Of a stretch of 52,500 bases of DNA, positions 23,728 through 35,798 are shown in pieces; the first letter of the stretch is position 1; the number at the start of each line of letters is the position of its first letter. The position numbers and the translations under genes are program-made. The stretch lies in NCBI GenBank assembly GCA_025330725.1, contig JAIWND010000028.1, positions 1 through 52,500 on the forward strand, in the 5' to 3' direction. A model generated the notes under the pieces. It was not told the origin of the DNA. It worked only from the letters and a program-made list of their open reading frames with translations, and searched no databases. This DNA is from Chlamydoabsidia padenii. Its lineage: Eukaryota > Mucoromycota > Mucoromycetes > Mucorales > Cunninghamellaceae.

Positions 23728-26700
23728 ATGACAAGGTATGTATCTATTATGGGATGGTTATATGATATAATACTGATATGTTATTAACTCTCTTTTCTTT
23801 GTGAATGCATTTAGGCTGGAATCAGATTTGCACTCTTGCATCTTGCTGAGCCTAGCTGAAGTCCTTGCCGATTCACGCTCAAAAGCTTCTGCCAGTGAAG
23901 TAGACAAACTTGTGTCGAAATGTCCTGACGTCCCTCTTGATGCACCTGATGATGATACCATTTATACTCGTGGGTCTATCCCCATAGTTGGCACCATGGT
24001 AAGTCCCATTTCCCCTTTATAATTAAATAGTTAACAATCTTACAATCAGTATAGACTCGTCGAAGCCAACAAACAATCACAGCGTTGGTAAAATACGCAA
24101 CTCATGCAACTCAAGACAACCAATTACAACTATTACCACGCCTATTATCCTATATTAGACATTTATCTGTTTACGATTGGAAACCTGTCACTCTTTCTCG
24201 TGGTGGTGGTCCTCCTCCAGATGCAATTACTTATAGTCTGGTGTCTGGTGTCCTTGAAGTTGCTCACAAGTGTCCCTCTGACTACAATCGTGTTACTGGT
24301 ATTCTTTGGAAATATGCAGAGTCGCTCGTTCAACAATTGGCAACCAATGGTAAGTTCCTCCCCCAATAATCATGTACACTATGGACTGACAGCTAACTAT
24401 AAACAACATTTTTCTTCTTTTGGTAGTGGAATTTACTATCACCTTTATTTTACCTTCTCTTGCTGGTCTATCTCGTGGTTTACAACTTAGCCCTTACCTT
24501 TATCAAGCAAAACAACTACTGGTACTCTGCAACAATACTCAATCATTGATTCAAAACACAGCGTTGGACCAAATTACAACTTGCATTCAAACTTGTCTCA
24601 AGGATCATGATGTCTCTAGTTATGGACGGCGTGTCTTGGCAAAATACTGGGAAGATGGTATGCCGCTCAGTAGTAATCGTGTGATGTATGATCTCCTCAT
24701 TGTCCTTCGAAACGTCACAGCACGTGTCCTTACTCAATCTGATCCATCCACTATCACCACCAACACCATCACCACTTTATCTGCCAAGGACCGGAAGGCA
24801 CATTGGACCGACACCATTGATGAGTCCTGGGGGAAGCTAATGAAACATCCTTTTAACACCACCGACAAGAATCAAGAATTGGCCTTGAGTCTTCGCTCGG
24901 TCTATGTGATGAGCTCGGGATACTATGAAGACATTCACAACTTTGCAAAAGACAACAGTGATCAAGATAGAAATCGATGGTCACCTGATGCTTATATGCA
25001 TGAAATCTTAGGTGTTAGTTTGGTAAGTGAATAAAAATTGGGATGGTGGGGAATAGGTGGGGAATGATCACTAACTACGGTAATTTTTTTTTTTTAATAG
25101 CACGTGGCTGCTTTGTCTTCGGTTTATATACATGAAATGGATGATCAGCTGGTGGATCATATCTCGGAATGTCTCTTCACCATCCCTCAAAACTCTGATC
25201 CTTGGGTTCAACTAGCTGCTTTGGATGCCGCCGTCCTTCTCTCCGTCAAGTATGTACATCAAAAAGAAAAATAATAATCTCATACTCATACTCATCCTTT
25301 CTTTGTTCTATTTATAGTTTCCCTTATATGAACAATGGAATGATCAACACTATCTCTCGATTCTTGGCGACACCATCTCTTGTTTTTGAACTTTATGCTG
25401 GTGACATTAGTGTGCAACAATATGCTGTCGTCCGCCTCGCTCAATGTGTGGAATCAAAACCCAAGGCTCAAATGTCTCAAGTGGCGATATCTACTTTGTA
25501 TGCTCTTTTGAATGAAATCAGTCGATACAGTGGTGAAGAAACAGGTGAAATAGGTGCCCATACTATCTCTGGTGCTCCATCTGCAGAACAACTTACTGAA
25601 AAACAAAAACAGCAAGTATGCACAAATGCTCTATCAGCCATTGTCGGTATTGCCGTTTATATGAAGGATGAATCGGTAAGTATGGCTAGATCAAGGAAGA
25701 TAGGGGTGACGTATCTGATGTTGACTAACTAGTGCATTTTGACCCTTCTCCATAGATCATGCTACAAGCACTATCCATGTTGCTTCCTAGACGAAAATCA
25801 TTATCCGTTGCTTCCATGGCGTCTCTCGCTTCTCGGTTGGTCGATCTTGCTTTGGTGGGTCCTCCTAATGTCTTTAAGGAAATTATCAGCCTATTTTCGA
25901 CTCTTTGCCGTGAATCGCTCACTTTGGACAATAAACAACTCTCCTCTTCGGTAAGTGTGTGTTTGCGCTCAAAAGCTTTGTTGTATTATGACCAACTCAA
26001 TTGTTGCTCTTTTAGATTCAAAACGCATTATACAACCTAGCCGTCAAACTCTCATCAAGACCTGAATTCTACCAAACATACCTTACCAGCCTATTGACCT
26101 TATTTGTGGAAAATGGCACTGTTATACAACGTATTATGGCAAAAGACAAGAAATCATCTGACCTACCTCTGATCTCTCAACTCGGCACCATCCGTCCTGC
26201 TCTTCAAGCTCTACTCTCTCACTCTGACTTTGAACCTCATGTACAATGCAATCCCGAAACGGTGTCTCTCTTCCGAAACATGTGGTTCCTCTGTGTGGTA
26301 TTTGGTTTTGTGACAGAATCCATGTGGACTCGGGAATGGAACGACTCTCTACAAGTAATCGCCAAGAAGACTCCAGTGCTTGTGATTGAAAGTGCCACGA
26401 ACTACCTGGAAAGCGATCTCGAATTTAACTCTGTCCTTCGTGGTGGATCCGTTGATATGGATGTCGGTGCAATGCGTCAAAAGCTCTTGATGGTACTTCC
26501 TTCTTTATCTTACGATGTCAAGAGTTACTCCTACGCACAGGTGGTGTTTGCACTCAGTGTCTACCATGTTGAAATGATGCGAAGCAAAATGGGTGATTGC
26601 AGCTTTGTCCTACGATACTTTATGAATGACGGTGTCAGCACCAGCTCATTGGCTAATTGCCTGGAAACCATCGCGGAACGTGCGGCGAACCTCTTCACCA

Positions 26701-27857
26701 AGGATGCGGCAAATCGGGCTGCTACTCAAACACTGGAAACCGACTTGCGCAAACAGGTGGCGGTGCTTTTGGAATTATGCTGTCATCGACTATTCAAGGT
26801 ACATCAAATGGCGATGAAGACTACGGATCGAATTGTTACCTCCTTCCCTCAAGCTTTTGCCGACAAACATTTGATTACTCTACTTTTGGAACTGGTGCAA
26901 TTGGTCTGGCTTAGTTGTGAAGCTGAATACCGCGACGAATACTCTCCGATTTACCAATTTACATCTTCCCGAATCGCTGTTACTGTTGAACTCGGTGATA
27001 GTTTTGCGTACCGGAAGGATGTCTGCACTCAATTCTATGAAAGTGCTCGTAAATGGCTTCATTTGGCTGTGGATCGCGCGCCTTTGGAAATCTCAGCGTT
27101 ACTTCAAAACTATCTCTCTGGGTTTGATCGATTTACAGTTGGTGCTTCTCTCGAGGCCACTCATTTAGGGCGCTCACTTGCTTTGGATATTGGAAAGGCG
27201 ACAACAAAGAATAATCTCTCGACAGAATTTATTCCCAAGGTACCTTTCATCCATCCCGACATTGCCTCTACTTTTGTCAACGGGTTTACTTCTCGACGGT
27301 TTTATGCAGGTGAAATTAGTGGCGTGCAATATTTGAATAATCTACACGAACAAACAGGTAAAGACATAAAGGTGTCACATATCGGTCGGCTAATCTTTTT
27401 TTTTTTTCTTTCTTTCTTCTTTCTCTTGTCTCTTTTGTATAGATTTTAACGCTCCCGATACCATGGTGAAACAAGTGGATTTTGTCTTCAAGTCTCTGGA
27501 AACTTTAGTGGAAGATATTAAGAAGAGCCATGATGTACCTGTGGATCGATTAAACTCTACTCTACATCGTGCTGCTGGATTCACTCTGGCCTTACCTGAC
27601 GTGCATCCGGATTTGATTCGTTATTTGGTGCGCATTCCTGTATTGTTATTTACCCCTGAATCACTAGAACTCGGTACGTCTGTATGGAATTGGATCTTGG
27701 TGGAACGCCCGGAAATTGAAAACAGGTTGATGGTGGAAATGTTGGGTATGTGGAGCTGGGCTCAACGACACAGAAAGGGCTTATTCTCACCCGTCCTCAA
27801 GTAAATCATGACATTATGCTGATATATACTATAATAGCAGATACTAACAATCACTTT

Positions 27858-27896
<39 letters not shown>

Positions 27897-30790
27897 CTTC
27901 TTAGCGTCAAACATCCTTTTGTCAGCAAGATGACATATGCTCCTTCTGACAAGGCAATTTGCGATAGTAATGTGCGTGTGGCGTCCTTCTTATTCTCTCC
28001 TCATGTCACTTGGATCAAATTCCTCAGTAGTCGATTCTATGCAATCCGTCACCGTAGCAAACATCTGGTCAACATGTTTGTGCGCCTATTACAAGAATCA
28101 TTCCAAAACTCTCACCTAATGAGCACTCACTCTCTGGCCTGCTATTCCCGGTTCCAACTGCTTCGTCTGGGGTTGAAAATGCTTCAGTCATGCCGCATGG
28201 AAGCTCTGGCCGAACACAAATTTCGATCTTTGGTGTATGATGCTGCCTTCAACTGGTTTAGTCTGACTCCAAAGTAGGTATAAAAAAGTTAAAGTAAAGG
28301 AAAGGGTATGATAAACTGACTTATATATATATATATATATATATATTGTAGGTGGCACTATGGATCTAACAAGATTCAAGCCCTCATGTTATACAGGTTA
28401 TTGAATGGCTTTTATAATGCTGTCAGCAACGATACTCCCAACCTCAGCTACCTTGTCACCAGCTCGCCATTGAAGGATGGTGCCAACAATGTATCCAAAA
28501 TAGGTGCTGGTCTCTATATGTTTTTAAACGACAAGACAAAAGATGATGTGATTCGACAACACCATTTGGCCAAGAAGCTCTTGATGTTATTCTTGGAAAG
28601 TGAACTGACTCGTCTATCTGTCTGGTGTAATCCTTTGAATGCTACTGGTCATGGTCTACCTGCTTTGTTTACTGGAAACACAGAACGATCTTTGGTGATG
28701 GAGGACTCTTGGAAGGAAATGATCCGCTACGCCTGGGAGGTGTCTCCTCGTCTGGCGGTGCAAATGGATACTCGCTTTGTGCTGCCAATTGTACATCGGG
28801 AACTTCATCGTTTAATTGCCAACAATTCTTTGGATGTTGTCGATGTTCCCGAAGCTCTGATGATCTTACTCGGTGACAAGTTGATTCCCAATGCAAAGTT
28901 GGATTTGAAGGTAACAGAAAAATGGATGACTATACTTAAATAGAAAATACTGATAAGCTTCCTTCTCCCTATTTTTTATGTACTAGTACTTACAATATTG
29001 GGCTCCTGTGCCTGCCATCACTGCTGCCAATTACTTTTTGCCTGCCTTCAACAACCATCCCTTAATCTTACAATACGCCATGCGAAGTTTGGAATACCAC
29101 CCTGTGGATACTGTCTTCTTTTACATCCCTCAGATTGTCCAGGCGCTCCGATACGACGAAATGGGCTATGTGGAAAAGTATATTATGGAAGCTGGTCAAG
29201 TGTCTCAACTATTCGCTCATCAATTGATTTGGAACATGAAGGCCAACTTCTTTGTGGATGCCGACAAGGAATGTGTCAAGCCTGATGCTTTGAAACCTAC
29301 TCTGGAACGTGTCATTGATAATCTGGTGGCATCTTTTACTGGTACTGATCGCGAATTCTATGAACGTGAATTCAAATTCTTTGGTGAAGTGACGGGTATA
29401 TCTGGTTATCTCAAGGAATATATCAAGTATGGTCAAACTGAAAAGAAGCCTATGCAAAAGGTAGGGCAATAAAAGAAAGAAAAAAAAAAAAAAAAAAGAG
29501 GGGTAGGGGAAAATGATTCTGACTATTAGCATTACCAATATACTATCTAGAAACGACTGGATGAAGAACTGGCCAAGATTCAAGTTGATGTTGGTGTCTA
29601 CTTACCATCTAATCCAGATGGGCATGTTGTGGATATCAATCGAACCTCAGGTAGACCGCTCCAATCGCATGCGAAGGTAAGAATAGAAAAGAAAGGAAAG
29701 GAAAACGTTATATCTAAACTCATACTTATAACATACACTCTCTCATTTTAAATCATTATAGGCTCCCTTTATGGCTACCTTCAAGGTTGAAAAGGAGGTC
29801 GAAGATGCTGAAAAGACAAGACAAGCTTTAATGCGTGGGGAACAAGGTACTGTCTATAAACATACTATCCAAACTTCTCTAAGCGCTATCTTCAAGGTTG
29901 GTGATGATTGTCGTCAAGATGTCTTGGCTCTTCAACTAATTGCTGTATTCAAGAATATCTTTACAAGTGTGGGATTGGATCTTTATGTCTTCCCCTATCG
30001 TGTGGTGGCTACTGCTCCGGGTAATGGTGTAATCGACGTTTTACTTAACTCTATCTCTCGGGATCAACTTGGCCGTGAAAGGGTCAACAGTTTATACGAC
30101 TACTTTGTGGCCAAATATGGCTCTCCTGACTCTATCGCCTTTCAGCGTGCTCGCATGAACTTTGTTCAATCTGTGGCTGCTTACTCTTTGATCTCCTACT
30201 TGCTCCAATTTAAAGATCGTCACAATGGTAATATCATGTTGGATGATGATGGACATATCATCCATATCGGTAAGTCATGTCTCCTTTTTGGATATTCACT
30301 TGACTCACACTTTTTTTTTTTTTTGTGGTAGATTTTGGCTTTATCTTTGATATTGCTCCCGGTGGTGGTATTCTCGAAAGCTCTCCCTTCAAGTTGACTG
30401 CAGAAATGATTCAAGTCATGGGTGGTGGATCTCAACAACAGGCCTTCAAACACTTTTCTGAACTCATGGTTAAATCATACTTGGCTTGTCGTCCTTATGC
30501 AGAGTATATCATGCAATTGGTCACACTTATGCTCGAATCTAGTCTTCCTTGCTTCAAAGGTGAAACAATCAAACGCATGCGCTCTCGATTCCAGGTGGAC
30601 AAAACTGAACGCCAAGCTTCCGACTTTATCATGATGCGTATCAAGGACTCTTTTGAAAATCAACGTACTGTCCTTTATGATTACTTCCAAAAATTGACAA
30701 ATGGTAAGAGAGACAAATATAAAAAAAAAAAGGAATGACCCCTCACGAACTAAACATCGTTCTCTTCTTCTTTTAGGTATTCCGTATTAA
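23728..30790 (+). CDS. STT4: phosphatidylinositol 4-kinase STT4 (PI4K III alpha)
   Basis: Sixteen exons: 23728-23735, 23815-23998, 24055-24349, 24427-25022, 25101-25249, 25318-25675, 25756-25950, 26016-27357, 27443-27800, 27905-28273, 28352-28910, 28987-29460, 29551-29676, 29762-30269, 30332-30703 and 30777-30790. All phases agree and the protein is about 1968 aa, close to yeast Stt4 (1900 aa). It makes PI4P at the plasma membrane for PI(4,5)P2 synthesis, wall integrity and actin signalling. The long N-terminal alpha-solenoid is followed by a PIK helical domain (about 1475-1630) and the kinase lobe: [37 protein letters not shown], and the STT4 signature [14 protein letters not shown]. It ends TNGIPY. 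The first exon holds only eight coding bases and the last exon four codons plus stop; both fit family ends. One intron carries T37 and another a (TA)n run. Confidence 0.95.
28322..28346. repeat. (TA)n microsatellite in an STT4 intron
   Basis: A pure TA run of about 25 bases a few bases upstream of the acceptor ending at 28351. Confidence 0.9.
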
Positions 30791-30920
30791 TGACTTTTAT
30801 AATAGTAATACAGCGTAGTATAGATATAGTTTTAAACCTTTATTAATTTTTAATAAACTTGTCCTTCTCCATATATTAAAATGTTGATTCAATGATGCTA
30901 ACTGCTCCAGCCTTGATCCC

Positions 30921-31081
30921 CTACTAAGATTTGGAAAGGGCTGTACTCGCTCCATTGTCTACGGATGCTAATGATTAAAGTGACGATGTGGACACTGTAG
31001 CATATTTCCAACATAAGTCACTGCCAAAGCCAAGCTCCAAGACCCTTGTGTCGGTATGTGCAGACTTGCGATGACTTTTAC
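30921..31081. repeat. tandem repeat, copy 1 (161 bp)
   Basis: Begins CTACTAAGATTTGGAAAGGG and is about 93% identical by eye to copy 2, which starts 225 bp downstream. The unit matches no RNA or mobile element I know. On the minus strand both copies share one short frame ending CPHRHFNH-stop. Confidence 0.85.
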
Positions 31082-31145
31082 TTGTCATTTGTAAGAAAAA
31101 AAGTACGAAGACGAACCAGACTTCGTTTTCAGATCCCGCGTGCCT

Positions 31146-31306
31146 CTACTAAGATTTGGAAAGGGCTCTACTCGCTCCATTGTCTTCGGATGCTAATGAT
31201 TAAAGTGGCGATGTGGACAATATAGTATATTTCCAACAAAAGTCACCGCCAAAGCCACGCTCCAAGATCCTTGTGTCGGTATGTGCAGACTTGCAATGAC
31301 TTTTAC
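31146..31306. repeat. tandem repeat, copy 2 (161 bp)
   Basis: Second copy of the repeat at 30921-31081. Differences are scattered single substitutions without indels across the unit; the sequences between and after the copies are unrelated. Confidence 0.85.
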
Positions 31307-32052
31307 CTTTTCTTTAGGGCGAAAGATTTTTTTTCTTTCTACGTAGACGAAAAAAAGCCTCATTTTCAAACGCCGAACACCAAAATTCAATGCGCCTGCA
31401 TGATCATGGAGAGGAAGCGTTGTCAGTCGAGATTTCGTTACTCGTTGTAGGGTCCAAATTTATATATGCAGTCTCTCTCAACCCAAATTCTCCTGTGCCC
31501 CCCTCTTTGCGGGGGCACTCCATTTCGTTTTTGTTACTTTCAGTACATCGGTGCGCAAAAAAAAAAACGACGTTTTAAAAGGCGGGAGCTCATAATTTTA
31601 TGATGATGAAGAAGTTTGAAATGTCCGTACGATTTGGCGTTTAAAAACAACAGCAAGATTTTATTTATTTAGAAGAGTGTTTTATTGTACTGTAACTGCA
31701 CTACTTTTATATTTTAAGTATTAGTTTAAATCAATAGCTATGATATAGTCTACGTTTTATATCCCCTGCTCCCTTTGGCCAAATGGTCGGCACCCTCGAT
31801 GTTTCAAAAAGCTTCTTTCAAAAGCCTGGGATTAAACCGGGGTTTAAAAGACGTTGAGTTTGAGATATTATATAATGAGGCTTCAGTTGTTCGAGCAGTT
31901 ACAAAGCAAAAGAAGAGTGGTGATTATTACTTCAACAAAATAACGATGCATCTTTTTTTATTATCATTTTACATTCCTACATTAAAAGTGTGCTATATAA
32001 AACTACCACTATTGTTATCTATATAAAAATGTCCCTAATCTATTAAAACAAA

Positions 32053-32401
32053 CTAGTACTTCTTGCCGAAGACAGCGACTTGGAGGTAATCGTAACCACT
32101 AAAGAGAGATAAAAAAAAGGAAGGTGAGTATTAATGATTGGATTGTCACTTTTTTTGCCCATAATCAATTTACCTGAGCACACCAGCACCAGCAATGGCA
32201 CGGAGGATGTTAGCACCAGCACCCTTGAACAAGGACTTGGTACCTTCCTTGGCGACGATTTCCTTGAAGGCGGCCAAAGAGGAGTCGTACTTGACGGCAG
32301 CACCGGAGGTCATCATCATACGTCTACGGACGGTATCAATGGGGTAAGAAGCTATGATGCAGCAAAAAAAAAAGTAAGTCATCAACCCATCATTATCATC
32401 A

Positions 32402-32433
<32 letters not shown>

Positions 32434-33344
32434 CTTACCAAGACCAGCACCAGTGGTAACAGCCCAACCCAACAAGAAGGAAGCCAAGAAGGAGTCCTTG
32501 AGGTTTTCAGGGAGGACGGGCTTGATGGAATCGTACATACCGAAGTACAAACCTATAAAAAAATAAATAAAGAGAATGAGTATATCAGATCAAGACCAAG
32601 ATCAATCCATCATACTTACCGCGGTAAACAATGATACCAACACAAGAGATGTTGAAACCACGGTAAAGACCAGCAATACCATCGGAAGCCAAAGTCTTAC
32701 GGTAGACATCGACCAAACCATTGAATTGACGTTCACCGGAACCCTTGGAGGACTTGGCATCGTTAGCAAGACGAGTACGGGCGTAATCCAAAGAGTAGAC
32801 GAAGAAGAGAGAACAGGCACCAGCAGCACCACCGGAAGCCAAGTTACCAGCGAACCAGGCCCAGTAGCCATCCTTCTTCTTATCCTTGTTAAACATACGC
32901 TTGAACTTGTCCTTGAAGGCAAAGTTCAAAGCTTGGGTGGGGAAGTAACGGATAACGTTGGCAGTGTTACCTCTCCACATGGAGACCAAACCTTCATCCT
33001 TGACAGTGCGGTTGAAGCAGTCAACGATACCCTTGTAAGGAGAGTTAAGACGACCTTGCTTGATCATTTCATCTTGGTTTTGGACCAAAAGCTTGATACG
33101 TTCAATGGGAGCAGCAGCAGTCTTGGAGACAGCAGCAGAGACACCACCCATAAGGAAATCCTATAAATGTTATCGTATCGTATATAGTATAAAAAAGAAG
33201 CACCATTAGTAAAACGAAAAAAGTACGTCTCCTCATCGATAGATGAATGTCCCACACCCCTTTTTTTTCCTTTTTCCTTTTTTTCAACAATCTTTAATGG
33301 ATACTTACAATAGCAAACTTGTTTTGTTCAACGAAAGAGGACAT
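32053..33344 (-). CDS. AAC: mitochondrial ADP/ATP carrier
   Basis: Exons on the minus strand: 33344-33309, 33160-32620, 32552-32439, 32351-32174 and 32098-32053, giving 304 aa. It exchanges cytosolic ADP for matrix ATP across the inner mitochondrial membrane. It has the three-fold carrier repeat ([22 protein letters not shown]) and the ADP/ATP-carrier signature RRRMMM at residues 239-244. It begins [14 protein letters not shown] after a short N-terminus and ends QVAVFGKKY, as expected. Codon use is markedly biased towards C-ending codons compared with its neighbours, fitting high expression. The third intron starts GTAAG followed by T15-A17, a perfect palindrome directly beside the donor. Confidence 0.97.
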
Positions 33345-34276
33345 CTTTAATATTTGTGCCGGAGTGGGGTTAAGAGTAAAGGGAAAGAAGAAAAAGAAGG
33401 GAAAAAAAGGAGTATCCTCTACTTTATAACAAATTGAAAATTTTTTGATTGGTCGGCACCTTGTTTTTTTTTTCTTCTGCCAGCCAGGGGGGGGGTGAAA
33501 ATCAATCGGAATTTGAATACCATATCAATCATTTTTGGTGTGTGCTCTTACCACCCTGACGTAACTGGAGGAGCCTAATCGAATCCCGCTTTTCCCGATG
33601 TACCCAATCGATGAAATACACTTTTTGACACATCCCCTTTCAGTACACACCCCTAGAGTTTGTTGTCATTAGAGTCAATGTATCACCACATAAGATCACT
33701 CATCGAAAGATGTTTTATCCTACTTTAAATGGTAACCAATGCAAAGGAGGATTGGATTCATATATCATAAAACGAAAAAGAAAAAAGGAAGAGGAAAAGC
33801 GGGATTTTGTTTGATGCGCGCATGAATCGGAGTTGTAAATCCATAAAAAGTAGGGGGTTGTCTCACTGTTAAAACTACAAGTGTATAAAATGTAAAACAC
33901 ATTTCAATGTAATGAAATTTCATTCTATTCTCTTTAAATGCTTTATAGTAGTGTTGATTTAAAGATTTGGATTCATATGTATTCCTTGATCGTTTGGAAC
34001 TGCACAAGTATAACTCGGGAAGCCCCTGAATCCAAAAAAGGAAAGAGGACGATGTAGCTTTTTCTTTATGACACAATCAACTGAATAAAGAGAATAAAGG
34101 CAATATGTAGTATATTTTGAAATAACAAAAAAGAAGAAGATATTATTGTTTTTACTTTATAGGAATGGGGTAATGACTTGTTGGTCAAAAAGATTGAATA
34201 ACTCGGAGGGGGGCTATTATTACTGTTATCATGCCAACGATGATCCAATCGTTTTTTGTGAAACCATAGTTTTCGT
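33345..34276. other. upstream region of the ADP/ATP carrier
   Basis: AT-rich with T- and G-runs near 33465-33496 and no credible gene. It forms the promoter of the carrier (-) and the 3' flank of the GPI protein (-). Confidence 0.5.
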
Positions 34277-35221
34277 TCAAATCATCCAACCAACAAGCAT
34301 CAAGACAATTGCCAAGAAGCACATATCGTTGTAATGAGACACTGGTGAAAGGAGATTACCGGAACTTTTGTGATTATTGTTAGTTGAAGCAGTTGCTGAT
34401 ACAGGAGAACTACCAGTAACACTAGGCAATACGGAACTTGAAGGAGGAATCCAAGTTTGTGCAGGTAAGGTACTGGCATAGAAAGAGAGAGAGAGAAAAA
34501 AAAAGTTGCCATTCATACAAAGAATAAGGAGAAACTGGTTAGAGGAGGTTCTCTTTTTCTTATTTTCTTGTTGTACTTACACATTAGCTCCAGGTTGAGA
34601 GCAAGCATCTTTGACTACTCTACTTTGTTCAAGTCTTCCAGCATCTTGAGGACAATTGTCATAACATGATAACTTACTTGAATGCCACTATGATGAAAAG
34701 AAAGTAAAGAGCAGAAACAAAAAGAGAATCAAAAACCAAATCCCTATTGCATTCTATCGTATGATCATCTTTCCTCCTTACCCTGCAAAGACATGCATAT
34801 TCTTGAATTCATAAAGGGAATTAAAAAAAAAATGTTTTGAGCGCCGATTGAAATTTTATCATGCAGTTTTTTTTTTTTGGATTACCGTCAACCCGACAAG
34901 CTTTGATATAGTTTTCTTGATTTTTCAAGCAGAGTTCGAATCTAAATGATTATAAGATGAATATAAATGAGATGATACATTCGTAGGAAAGGTTATATTG
35001 AATCGTACGTACACAGTTTGATCTGAACATAGAATGGGTGGGCCTTGAGGCAAAGGTGAAGGTGATTGTGAAGGTTCTATTATCGAAGGTGTAGTAGTTG
35101 GTGATGCGAGTGATGGTGTAGATGAACTACCTGCTACAGATGCTGATGATACAGCAACAGACTGTCCGACTACCAAAGTGACAACATTTAAAAGTCCGAC
35201 AACCATCCAAGTAACTTTCAT
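34277..35221 (-). CDS. GPI-anchored cysteine-rich cell-surface protein
   Basis: Exons on the minus strand: 35221-35013, 34941-34886, 34801-34782, 34687-34581 and 34472-34277, giving 195 aa. The N-terminus MKVTWMVVGLLNVVTLVVGQ is a signal peptide. A Ser/Thr/Pro-rich stretch follows, then a domain with about eight cysteines (ILC, ELC, KAC, YACLC, LSCYDNC, DAC) and a Ser/Thr stalk. The C-terminus ends in a hydrophobic segment (MCFLAIVLMLVGWMI) typical of GPI addition. The cysteine spacing with a CYxxCP core resembles small fungal GPI-anchored Ser/Thr-rich proteins; it is not a clear CFEM domain. A surface or wall location is inferred. The 20-nt exon 34801-34782 encodes EYACLCR and is supported because it keeps frame and supplies the expected cysteines. 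Confidence 0.75.
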
Positions 35222-35798
35222 GATGTTAGAAAAGTTTATGTTATGTAGAAGTATATGAATAGTGGATACAATCAATGAAAAAGAGAAAAGAAAAGAAATA
35301 GATTGGTTTTATTTTATATCTTTCCCCCTAAAAGTATAAAGAAGAAGAAAGGGGAGAGAGGCGGAAAAAAAAAAAAAGAAGCCAGGGTGACCCATTTAAG
35401 TAAGAGAGAGAGATAAGCTACATAACAAAGGAGACGAGAAAGCATAAGGGGAAGGGAAAACATTGTAATTCTAGTATGAGGAGAAAAAGAGGGAAAAAAA
35501 AAACCAGAGGTGGTGATGATAAAAAAGCCCATTTAAACTTCAGCAAGAAGTAAGGGGGAGAAAAGGAGAGAGAAGGAGAGAGGTATAGATATCATCCCAA
35601 ATGTTTTTGTTAAACACCATAAGACCAAGTAAATCACAATAAAGAAGATGATAATAAAAAGGGAGTGACATGGTATAACAGATACGATAGTAAAAGGGGG
35701 TGATGGTCGATGCAAGTACACCGCAAATCATTTTATTATAAGTATATAAACAATAACAATAACACTATCAAAAGGACTATATACTAATCTAGTTTAAA
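35222..35798. other. upstream region of the GPI-anchored protein gene
   Basis: Purine-rich on the plus strand, equal to a CT-rich leader on the minus strand, with several A-runs. No credible gene is seen. Confidence 0.5.

Larger units (their letters stand above)
30791..32052. other. convergent intergenic region with a tandem repeat
   Basis: About 1.26 kb between STT4 (+) and the ADP/ATP carrier (-). AATAAA-like signals at about 30850 serve STT4. Two copies of a 161-bp repeat occupy 30921-31306. The rest is AT-rich with an A-run near 31557-31567 and no supported gene. Confidence 0.5.

Noticed and set aside
31775..32026. 83-codon open frame on the plus strand (in-frame ATG at 31799) that looks partly protein-like
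   Set aside because: No recognisable family, and its end is AT-derived hydrophobic sequence overlapping the 3' flank of the carrier gene. It could be a gene or transposon relic but cannot be supported.
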